From Niastella koreensis GR20-10 (GTDB lineage Bacteria > Bacteroidota > Bacteroidia > Chitinophagales > Chitinophagaceae), in assembly GCF_000246855.1 (NCBI RefSeq), contig NC_016609.1, positions 6,708,744-6,772,743 of the forward strand: a stretch of 64,000 nucleotides of DNA, read 5' to 3'. Below are positions 46,570 to 55,316 of the stretch, piece after piece (within the stretch, counting starts at the first letter, position 1; each line of letters starts with the position of its first letter). Below the pieces are notes generated by a model. It ran no database searches and had not been told where the DNA came from. It worked only from the letters and a program-made list of their open reading frames with translations. Both the position numbers and the translations under genes were made by a program.

Positions 46570-46597
46570 AGGCCTGCCTGGTTGCAGACCTCTTTTT
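46570..46597 (+). terminator. Rho-independent terminator
   Basis: AGGCCTGC pairs with GCAGACCT (7 of 8) around CTGGTT, followed by CTTTTTG. It lies between two converging genes. Confidence 0.7.
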
Positions 46598-46612
46598 GAT
46601 TGTATTGTCTAT

Positions 46613-47182
46613 CTAACCGAGTATTTTAGATATAAGATCCGAATGCAAACTAATCTTCAGAAAAGCGGCCAGTCCCAGAATGATCCCCAATAAGCTTACT
46701 GCACCTGAAAAATAAAGCAGCCACTTTTTTTGGGTTAAAGCCGTAATACCAAACATGGCGATTGCTATAGTTAGCAATGCATCCGTCATGTCAAACTGGT
46801 CATCAAAAAGGTTGATATCGTCATATTCCTTTGTAAAACCCTCCGCCTGGGCTTTTATTTCATTCTTTTCTTTTTCATACCTGGCTATTTGGTCTTCATA
46901 CTTTTTGATCAGTGAATCATTAGCCCTGGGGGTTTGAAGTTTAAGCATTTCGAGGGTATTTTCGGCAAGCGACTGTTTTGTACTCTTTGCCTGAAAATAT
47001 GACCAGGCATCGATACTGTGCGCCTGGGCCTGCGACATGGCCTGAACCACATTTCCATCTTTTACATTGCAAAGGGCCATAAAGGTTGCGGTTATTGCCA
47101 CGAAAAGCGCAACCATTGAATTGATCTTACTTTTGTCTGCCTGCTCAAGAGGCTCCTGAATTGTTTCTGCTATCTCGCTCAT
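46613..47182 (-). CDS. DUF4337 membrane protein
   Basis: A 189-aa membrane protein of the DUF4337 type. The first membrane helix is at about 20-40 (INSMVALFVAITATFMALCNV), followed by the family segment MSQAQAHSIDAWSYFQAKSTKQSLAENTLEML, a charged coiled coil, and two C-terminal membrane helices (about 132-152 and 157-178). Function unknown. It is the last chromosomal gene before the tRNA where the accessory element starts. Confidence 0.88.
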   Translation of the reverse strand: MSEIAETIQEPLEQADKSKINSMVALFVAITATFMALCNVKDGNVVQAMSQAQAHSIDAWSYFQAKSTKQSLAENTLEMLKLQTPRANDSLIKKYEDQIARYEKEKNEIKAQAEGFTKEYDDINLFDDQFDMTDALLTIAIAMFGITALTQKKWLLYFSGAVSLLGIILGLAAFLKISLHSDLISKILG

Positions 47183-47299
47183 GTTGAATGTTTATTTTCC
47201 GGTAGAATGGTTTTAATAACAGCATCCAACGTTAAAGGACTGGAAATTTGTACGTGAGGAGGGGTATATTAACAAAAGCATTACGAAGGGAATATTTTT

Positions 47300-47331
47300 T
47301 TGGACAGAAAAAAGGATAGCTCTATATTTGC
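47300..47331 (+). promoter_or_regulatory. Bacteroidetes-type promoter of tRNA-Ala
   Basis: TTTG at 47300-47303 (-33) and TATATTTG at 47324-47331 (-7, exact TAnnTTTG) with 20 bases between them, 44 bases before the tRNA. This is the expected layout of the Bacteroidetes primary sigma factor. Confidence 0.8.
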
Positions 47332-47375
47332 AAACTCTAAAATAATCGACACCTTTTATAGAATGTTGATTTTCT

Positions 47376-48968
<1,593 letters not shown>

Positions 48969-49198
48969 ATTCTTGTATTTGCTGTTGTTTGATTAGTGTA
49001 TATTCCTTCTCCATTCTTTGGCTGACGGCAATTATCATCTTCGCTACCGAATACAACCAGTCCCTGATTTTGATTAATTCATCATCTGAGTAACTATGGT
49101 GTTCATCATTCCAGATCGCTTTCAATTGTTGCAGGCTAACTTTTTCAGGTAGGCTATCCGTTTCTACAGTATTGGAGTTTTTGGGAATGGCTTTTAAT

Positions 49199-49459
49199 TT
49201 ATTTTTCATATAAATATTGGTTTAAATGTTCTTTAGAAAAGAGATGCCTTCCCCGTTTTGTATGTTGTAGTGTTTGTAGCCTTCCTGCATATACCAAAGA
49301 ATAAACTCTTGATACAGACAGGTGCAGGTAAGTTGCAGCTTCCTGTAATGAAAGTGGCGGTGAGTTGATTTCCTGGAAGGATAGTCTTGACTGGATTTTA
49401 TCCAGTTTGGTAATCAATGTGTCTAACTTCTGCTGGATAAGCTTTAATTCTTCATTCAT
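49199..49459 (-). CDS. Excisionase-like helix-turn-helix protein
   Basis: An 86-aa protein with an N-terminal coiled-coil (MNEELKLIQQKLDTLITKLDKIQSRL) and a MerR/excisionase-type HTH (PPLSLQEAATYLHLSVSRVYSLVYAGRLQTLQHTKRGRHLFSKEHLNQYL, matching the HTH_17 pattern). Such proteins act as recombination directionality factors. The frame can be extended upstream to 49654, but the extra 65 residues look non-coding; ATG at 49459 fits. First gene of the recombinase unit. Confidence 0.88.
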   Translation of the reverse strand: MNEELKLIQQKLDTLITKLDKIQSRLSFQEINSPPLSLQEAATYLHLSVSRVYSLVYAGRLQTLQHTKRGRHLFSKEHLNQYLYEK

Positions 49460-49663
49460 AGATATGGTATTTATAGTTGGTACCATAAGATCAAATGCCA
49501 GGCCTATTTTGTCATGGCTAACTCGACCAAAATTTCTAACGGAAAGAACTGGTAAAAAGCGATAAAAAGTGTAAACTTCTTTACCAATAAACCATCTAAA
49601 TAAAGTCTTAAAATCAAAATCCGGGTTTGTTTTGTGGCATATTGTCACTGACATTGATAGAAA

Positions 49664-49694
49664 ACATGAATGCCATACGGTCAGGCATTCATGT
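49664..49694 (-). terminator. Terminator of the XRE/HEPN operon
   Basis: ACATGAATGCC and GGCATTCATGT form a perfect 11-bp stem around a 9-base loop; on the - strand it is followed by TTTTCTATC. It lies 106 bases after the XRE stop and separates this operon from the recombinase unit. The gap 49460-49799 otherwise contains the 10-bp repeats at 49765-49804 and no gene. Confidence 0.85.
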
Positions 49695-49764
49695 AATGTT
49701 TAGTTGCAATTAACCCGATAAATTATCATGTTCCTATTAAGTACGCTTCAGGATACATTTAAAA

Positions 49765-49804
49765 ACAATTAAGGACAATTAAGGATTATTAAAGATTAAT
49801 CAGG
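49765..49804. repeat. Four 10-bp AT-rich direct repeats
   Basis: ACAATTAAGG, ACAATTAAGG, ATTATTAAAG, ATTAATCAGG: four consecutive 10-bp units, the first two identical, ending over the stop codon of the XRE gene. One repeat per helical turn could suit protein binding; it may also be chance in AT-rich DNA. Confidence 0.5.
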
Positions 49805-50675
49805 AACGGGTTGCGTTGTCATTGAGATAATAAGCTGCTTCCACCAAACAATAGATGTGTTCATATAGTAACAGTAGGAAAGAACGTTCAATTCCATCGT
49901 CATATCCGACACCTTCGTTTGAAATACCAGCATCTAACCAGTTCCAAAATAAAAAGCGTATCTGTTTTAAAGTATATTTTTCATAAAAAGATTTAAGAAC
50001 CTGTTCAGGATTCATTACTTGTTCGTAAACCAAATCACGAGGTTGATCCTGGGATTGTGTCGTAGGGTGTGCATCCATTGATTCCCTATCTCCAACAGCA
50101 TTTTCCCATTTGCCTCTTTCATTTATCAAGTGTATGGCTTCCAGTAATACAAGTAAATCTTTATAGAAAGTCATTAACGTTAAACGAACGTTCTCTTCTT
50201 CACAACTACTTTTATTATTGGCAATAGCTGCTTTCATCCAATTCCAGGTATCATCACGAATAGAATCAATATCCCGTACTTTAAAGACTTCCTGAATAAC
50301 CTGGGTAGGATTTTGAGCGGCTTTTTCCAAAAGAAGCTCCGGTATTTTTTCAAGCTCACTGGATTCGCCTATTGCATTTAAATTGCTTGCTTCTTCCTCA
50401 CTCAATTCTCCGTTCTCGACTGCCTGCTTTTTTAATAATACAATCAATTCGTCCTGGGTAGCCATTAATTGATTTTGCAGGCCAAGAATATAGAAATAAC
50501 AGGTTTCGCTTTTGAAGAAGGCATCCAGGTGTTTAGCCGTTTCAAATTTAAGAATGGATTTGCCTGCTTCCAATTCGGCATATTGCTCTTTGGAAATATG
50601 TAAAGCATTGGCGACCGCTTCCTGGCTTAGATTGTTCTTTTCGCGGAAATAGCGCATGAAAATATTTTCAGTCAT
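49800..50675 (-). CDS. XRE regulator with two copies of a ~64-aa helical domain
   Basis: A 291-aa protein. Residues 5-55 are a Cro/CI-type HTH (FREKNNLSQEAVANALHISKEQYAELEAGKS). Residues 122-185 and 222-285, exactly 100 residues apart, are two copies of a helical domain: NP-x2-V-[IL]-x2-[VF]...[IL]-x2-I-R-x3-W-N-W-[ML]-x-A, then 15-20 variable residues and R-x2-L-x3-Y-[KE]-x-[LI]-x2-L-[LV]-E-A. The same domain is at the N terminus of the neighbouring NTase/HEPN protein (residues 30-89). The gene overlaps that upstream gene by 8 bases and ends before a terminator. I know no named family for the repeat. A regulator or antitoxin of the partner is a reasonable inference. Confidence 0.8.
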   Translation of the reverse strand: MTENIFMRYFREKNNLSQEAVANALHISKEQYAELEAGKSILKFETAKHLDAFFKSETCYFYILGLQNQLMATQDELIVLLKKQAVENGELSEEEASNLNAIGESSELEKIPELLLEKAAQNPTQVIQEVFKVRDIDSIRDDTWNWMKAAIANNKSSCEEENVRLTLMTFYKDLLVLLEAIHLINERGKWENAVGDRESMDAHPTTQSQDQPRDLVYEQVMNPEQVLKSFYEKYTLKQIRFLFWNWLDAGISNEGVGYDDGIERSFLLLLYEHIYCLVEAAYYLNDNATRS

Positions 50676-51822
50676 GTTGGGTAAACTTATTGGTTAAGGA
50701 ATCCATTTTTTCCTGAAAAACCTGTGTTGTCTTGTCATGAAGCTTCTGTATGAGACGGAATAATGACTGTAATTGATTATGCTCAATTTGAAAGTCATCC
50801 TTATATCTCGCATGTACATAGGCCTTATACAAAAGATGGAGCAGTTTTTTGTTTTCCCCTGGGCCGGAATGAAAAACTTCCTGCAATTCAGGAGCGCATT
50901 GCCTGGTGAAACGAAGTAGCCTTTGCAGATTATGGGTCACGTAATTATGGCCAGTGAGTGCATACAGGATGGCACGAAGGCAATGTTCGGTCGCCTGTTG
51001 CAGCATAAAAGCAGTCAGGCCATTATCTTGTTTCAGATGGAAATAACCAGCCCCCTCATAGAATAGCTGAGCAAGGTGAAACGTTTTATTAAAATCCTCT
51101 TGAGCTTTGGTTTTGATGGCCGCTAAATCAGTAATGGCTGGAATGGGCAATGGAAACCGGCCATCATCATATATCAGGTTATCAGCAGTGCAAGCAAATG
51201 AAAAGAAGATATGCCCTTCTTTGATTAACCTGTAAATTTCGATTGCTTTCGAAAAGCTGATCATAACATCTGCAATACCCTTGCATGCAGCTTCAATGGC
51301 TTCCTGAAGTTCTTTATGAGCTTGTTGTGACTTTCCGGGTAACAATATCAAGAGATCATACTGGGCAGCATGGCCAGCGTTATCGATTCCCTGGGCATCC
51401 AATAGGAATATCTTTTCAGCCTCAGTTATTTTAACAGTAATGTCAATAATCCTTTCCAGGGGATCTGCTTCCGGTTGAAATACTTCAGGATCGGTTGAAA
51501 TGATAGGTGTTTCTGTTTTTGTATCATCTTCAGTATCTATTGCCTCTACGGACTCATTTCCAAGAATTACCCACGCTGCTTCAATCAGCTTTTCAATATT
51601 ATCGTGCAGGGTGACATACTCCAGGGCCTCCACATCTTCTGCACGTAGAGCATCGGTTAGCCATTCCTTGAGGCACAAACGGATGTCTGATAGAGTATAC
51701 CAGGTGAAGAATTCTTTCAGGATATGATGAGGATTGTTTATTTCATTACAGGTGAGCCGGAAAGGTTGTTGGTGCCAAACTGGCCAATTGGATAATATTC
51801 GCTTGTTTAATGGTGTGTTCAT
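50668..51822 (-). CDS. Nucleotidyltransferase-like/HEPN protein with shared N-terminal domain
   Basis: A 384-aa protein in three parts: residues 30-89 carry the helical domain seen twice in the next gene (NPHHILKEFFTWYTLSDIRLCLKEWLTDAL ... IEKLIEAAWVIL); about 122-230 look like a degenerate nucleotidyltransferase-type fold (QYDLLILLPGK, and a strand EGHIFFSFACTADNLIYDDG); about 240-370 are a HEPN domain (AFMLQQATEHCLRAILYALTGHNYVTHNLQRLL, YVHARYKDDFQIEH). The HEPN RNase motif R-x4-6-H is not canonical: R339 and H348 are 8 residues apart, so RNase activity is uncertain. It is the first gene of a two-gene operon with the XRE protein, overlapping it by 8 bases. Confidence 0.8.
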   Translation of the reverse strand: MNTPLNKRILSNWPVWHQQPFRLTCNEINNPHHILKEFFTWYTLSDIRLCLKEWLTDALRAEDVEALEYVTLHDNIEKLIEAAWVILGNESVEAIDTEDDTKTETPIISTDPEVFQPEADPLERIIDITVKITEAEKIFLLDAQGIDNAGHAAQYDLLILLPGKSQQAHKELQEAIEAACKGIADVMISFSKAIEIYRLIKEGHIFFSFACTADNLIYDDGRFPLPIPAITDLAAIKTKAQEDFNKTFHLAQLFYEGAGYFHLKQDNGLTAFMLQQATEHCLRAILYALTGHNYVTHNLQRLLRFTRQCAPELQEVFHSGPGENKKLLHLLYKAYVHARYKDDFQIEHNQLQSLFRLIQKLHDKTTQVFQEKMDSLTNKFTQHD

Positions 51823-52165
51823 TTGGAAAAGTTTAAAGGTGAATGCGTATGGATGGAAAACGGGGGGATAGCCTTTACGGGCAATAAGATATTGTCCAGC
51901 TATAAGGATGGTAGCCGATTGCGGATATGCTTAAAAAATCAGAGAATTAGAAGATAGTCAACACAGTTATAACGGAGTGTGAGGCTTTCCTAAGGGAATA
52001 ACTTGTAAAGGCGTAGAAAATGTGGTTAAGAAGCTTATATGCTTTGTGTAAGTAAATGCAGATGTTTGTTTGACAGGTAGTATTGAACAATGCATAAAAT
52101 CGCATTTGAATCGAAGAGGAATTAAGGTCCACTTGTAAAGACTACCTTGCAGGGATTGAAATAAA

Positions 52166-52297
52166 ATTGCGTGGGTTAGTCCTTACCGATTCTGAAGGGC
52201 TGCGACACCCCAAATCACGAATAAGAACGCCCACGCAATAGCGTGAGCGATTTACCTTATTTCTCGTGATTATTGAAAGGTCGCAGTTTTCAGAATC
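52166..52297. other. Structured intergenic element: long interrupted hairpin with pseudoknot potential
   Basis: In the 690-base gap between the divergent NTase/HEPN and XRE genes. Arm 52188-52225 pairs with 52256-52297 in four blocks: GATTCTGAA/TTCAGAATC, CTGCGAC/GTCGCAG, AATCACGA/TCGTGATT, AATAAG/CTTATT, with short internal loops. The apical loop contains CACGC-AATA-GCGTG. Upstream, ATTGCGTGGG (52166-52175) is the exact complement of CCCACGCAAT in that loop (52230-52239), giving a 10-bp alternative pairing or a pseudoknot. It could be a small RNA, an origin/transfer site or a non-autonomous palindromic element. The remainder, 51823-52165, shows no gene. Confidence 0.7.
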
Positions 52298-52417
52298 GAG
52301 AATAAAGCAAACACGCTTAAAATATCTTATGTGTTCGCAAAAATAGAGTCTAGTTATCTAACTATCGTCAATAAGTTGTTTTAGTGTAAATACCATATTG
52401 AGCTTAAAGATAAACAA

Positions 52418-52455
52418 TGGTTATTAAATAACCAATAATGGCTTATTAATAACCA
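52418..52455. promoter_or_regulatory. Twin 17-bp palindromic operators before the XRE gene
   Basis: TGGTTATTAAATAACCA (52418-52434) and TGGCTTATTAATAACCA (52439-52455) are 21 bases apart start to start, i.e. two helical turns, and lie 58 bases before the XRE ATG. This is the usual layout for autoregulation by a Cro/CI-type dimer. Confidence 0.7.
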
Positions 52456-52512
52456 ATATTGATAATTTAAAAAATACCTAATAAATTGCTTTTCAACCTT
52501 ATAGGAAAATCA

Positions 52513-52737
52513 ATGGCAAAAAGGGAGAAAGTTAATTTAAACAGGCTTAGGATTGTCCTCGCGGAAAAGAATAAAACCAACAGGTGGTTGGCTGAACAAT
52601 TAGGGGTAACTGAAGGCACGGTATCTAAATGGGCCACCAATACACATCAACCTACCCTTGAAACTCTATATCAAATTTCTGTATTGTTTAAGATAGATAT
52701 CCATGATTTGATAGAGTCAACGTTACCCAAAAAATAA
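52513..52737 (+). CDS. XRE-family transcriptional regulator
   Basis: A 74-aa protein consisting of one Cro/CI helix-turn-helix (LRIVLAEKNKTNRWLAEQLGVTEGTVSKWATNTHQPTLETLYQISVLFKIDIHDLI). The frame opens earlier, but ATG at 52513 (MAKREKVNLNRL) is the typical start. It lies between twin palindromic operators upstream and the ATPase/HNH pair 150 bases downstream on the same strand, so it may regulate that pair as well as itself. Confidence 0.9.
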   Translation: MAKREKVNLNRLRIVLAEKNKTNRWLAEQLGVTEGTVSKWATNTHQPTLETLYQISVLFKIDIHDLIESTLPKK

Positions 52738-52890
52738 GTAGGAAATTAATTTTCGTCACAAAAATTAGTTCCACAATTAGCCAAAAACATAAATAGTCGC
52801 AAAGAAATATGTCAAGTAGTATTTTAAGAGGTCATTAAAAAATACTTGGGTAGAAGAAGTTAATTTATACAAACAACTAATATAATCAAA

Positions 52891-54216
52891 ATGTGGGTAG
52901 AAGAGCTTTCGGTTGATAATATTAAATGCTTCGATAAAATAAATTTGAAATTAGGAAGTAAAACAGAGCCATACAAATGGGTAACACTTCTTGGTGAAAA
53001 TGGAGGGGGCAAAAGCACAATATTACAAGCTTTAGGATTATTGTTAGCTGGACCGGAGGGAGCTACGCAGTTGCTTAGGCCAACAGGATGGCTAAGAAAC
53101 GAAGACCAATATGGTCGTATTTCAACAAAAATACACAAAGGAGCGAATGACCCTGGTAAATTTGGAGAACAAAAAGCAAGAACATCATTTGGTTATTCTT
53201 TTTTAATAACAGGAAGTAAGAAGATTACCATACGTAAAAAGCTTTATACGGAACCTTCAATAGTAGAAAATAAAGACAAAATATTAACATGGTTAAGGCA
53301 AAATGCGCTTACTTCTAATGGACAAGGATGGTTTGCTTCTGGATATGGTGCATTTAGAAGACTAACAAGGTCTGGTAGAGTAATAGTTCCGTCTTTAGCA
53401 CCCCAAGAGAGATTCAATAATTTTTCATCGCAGTTTAAGGAGGATGAGGCTTTATCTGCATTTGAACAATGGATGGTTTATTTGGATTATAGAATTGCTA
53501 AGGGGGATAGTGGTAGTTCAAAGCAAGCGGAAAAACAAAGAGATTTAGGCGTGTATGCTATAAATCAAATTTTGCCCCCAGGAGTAAAATTTGATTCAGT
53601 AACAGATGACGCCAGAATACTATTTGATATAAAGGGTATGAAGGTTGCGACTTTAAATTTAAGTGATGGTTATAGAAGTGTCCTTGCTTTAGCTGGTGAT
53701 TTAATTTGGCGCTTACTTGATCAATTTCCAGAAAGTGATGATCCCCTCAAAGAAGAAGGTGTCGTTATTATTGATGAGTTAGATATCCACTTACATCCAC
53801 TTTGGCAAAGAAGTATTCCCGACTTATTAAGAAGTCAATTTCCTAATATTCAATTTATAGTTGCAACACATAGCCCATTAATTGCGGCTGGAGCTGGCGA
53901 AGATGCCATTACATATCGATTCACCTTTAACAATGGGTCAACTGATGTACATCAAATAAGAAACATTGCTTATTGGAATGTTGATAGAATTTTACAAAGT
54001 GAAGCTTTTGGTTTGGTTTCTCCTTTTTCACCTCAAGTAGAAGCTAATATAGAAAAATATTATATCTTAAAGAAAAAAGCAAAACTTACACAGGCCGAAA
54101 AAAATGAATTACAAACGACCCTGCCCTTTGTTGAAAATTCAATAGGTTATGGAGATAAAGAGAAATCGGAAACGGAAAAAAAACTAGATGAATATTTGAA
54201 AAATCATTGGAAATGA
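52891..54216 (+). CDS. Septu-type ATPase (PtuA-like)
   Basis: A 441-aa AAA/ABC-like ATPase of the OLD/AAA_15 group. Walker A GENGGGKST at about 35-43, an ABC-like signature LSDGYRSVLALAGDL, Walker B GVVIIDELDIHLHP, and the H-loop FIVATHSPLI. A C-terminal coiled region (KKAKLTQAEKNELQ) follows. The next gene encodes an HNH nuclease and overlaps by 4 bases (ATGA), the layout of Septu anti-phage systems, where PtuA senses and PtuB cuts DNA. There is no reverse transcriptase nearby, so it is not a retron of the Ec78 type. Confidence 0.88.
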   Translation: MWVEELSVDNIKCFDKINLKLGSKTEPYKWVTLLGENGGGKSTILQALGLLLAGPEGATQLLRPTGWLRNEDQYGRISTKIHKGANDPGKFGEQKARTSFGYSFLITGSKKITIRKKLYTEPSIVENKDKILTWLRQNALTSNGQGWFASGYGAFRRLTRSGRVIVPSLAPQERFNNFSSQFKEDEALSAFEQWMVYLDYRIAKGDSGSSKQAEKQRDLGVYAINQILPPGVKFDSVTDDARILFDIKGMKVATLNLSDGYRSVLALAGDLIWRLLDQFPESDDPLKEEGVVIIDELDIHLHPLWQRSIPDLLRSQFPNIQFIVATHSPLIAAGAGEDAITYRFTFNNGSTDVHQIRNIAYWNVDRILQSEAFGLVSPFSPQVEANIEKYYILKKKAKLTQAEKNELQTTLPFVENSIGYGDKEKSETEKKLDEYLKNHWK

Positions 54217-54899
54217 TACGTATTATACGTCCTGTTGAACCTGTAGTTCTTACAAATAATAAAAAAGAGTGGACTCGGGTATATCTTACAGCTAGAGAAG
54301 TTTATAATGTTACCCCTACTCCCAACAACAAAAGAGCTAAAGCAAGTGCTGAATCTAAGTATAATCATATCAGTGTTAAAGAAGCTTTACTTATGGCATG
54401 TAACAGTAAATGTGTTTATTGTGAAAGTCATATTACGCATATTGCTTATCCCCATATTGAACATTTTAAACCCAAGGCTAAATTCCCGAAGCTTTGCTTT
54501 GAATGGAAAAATTTATTCCTAGGTTGTACTATATGTAACGGTCCAACATATAAATCGGATAAATGGCCTACATCTAGCAAAGGCGGACCATTTATTAATC
54601 CTGAAACCGAAAACCCCAATACTTTTTTTAATTTTATTTTCGATGAAAAAACTGGTGTTTCTTTGGTACACCCGAAGGGAAAGAGGGCTCGAACTACTGA
54701 AAAAGAGCTTGGATTAAACAGGATTGAATTACTAAAACATCGGAATCCAGTTGTTAAGAAGCTTGCTTATATTGCTCTACAAGCGAGCAAGGGAGATAAG
54801 GCTGCATTAGCTGAACTTAAATTTTGCATGGAGCCAGATCAAGAATACTCAGCATTTGCTAGGTCTTTTTTTAGGAAATTCAAACTTAAAATGAAATAA
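54213..54899 (+). CDS. Septu-type HNH endonuclease (PtuB-like, TIGR02646 family)
   Basis: A 228-aa HNH nuclease. The zinc/HNH core is CNSKCVYCESHI, then YPHIEHFKPKAKFP (catalytic His), and FEWKNLFLGCTICNG (second Cys pair), the pattern of the TIGR02646/PtuB group. The C-terminal GLNRIELLKHRNPVVKKL helix is also typical. ATG at 54213 overlaps the ATPase stop as ATGA. The frame could begin two codons earlier at TTG, but the ATG is preferred. DNA cleavage on phage infection is inferred from the family. Confidence 0.88.
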   Translation: MIRIIRPVEPVVLTNNKKEWTRVYLTAREVYNVTPTPNNKRAKASAESKYNHISVKEALLMACNSKCVYCESHITHIAYPHIEHFKPKAKFPKLCFEWKNLFLGCTICNGPTYKSDKWPTSSKGGPFINPETENPNTFFNFIFDEKTGVSLVHPKGKRARTTEKELGLNRIELLKHRNPVVKKLAYIALQASKGDKAALAELKFCMEPDQEYSAFARSFFRKFKLKMK

Positions 54900-54946
54900 A
54901 ATAAAACAGCATCTTGCTCGCAATTAAGAAATATTCTACCTTTTAT

Positions 54947-55313
<367 letters not shown>

Positions 55314-55316
55314 TGC

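Noticed and set aside
51947..52132. 61-codon - strand frame upstream of the NTase/HEPN gene
   Set aside because: No recognisable content, isolated position and a composition like the surrounding non-coding DNA.
52141..52165. GGGATTGAAAT near the structured element, reminiscent of the 3' end of CRISPR repeats
   Set aside because: Only one copy; no spaced repeats and no cas genes anywhere in the window.
52166..52297. Structured element as an integron attC site
   Set aside because: No RYYYAAC/GTTRRRY core pair at its ends and no tyrosine integron integrase nearby.
52166..54899. Retron of the Ec78 type (ncRNA + PtuAB)
   Set aside because: No reverse transcriptase gene is present; the ATPase/HNH pair is better explained as Septu-like.
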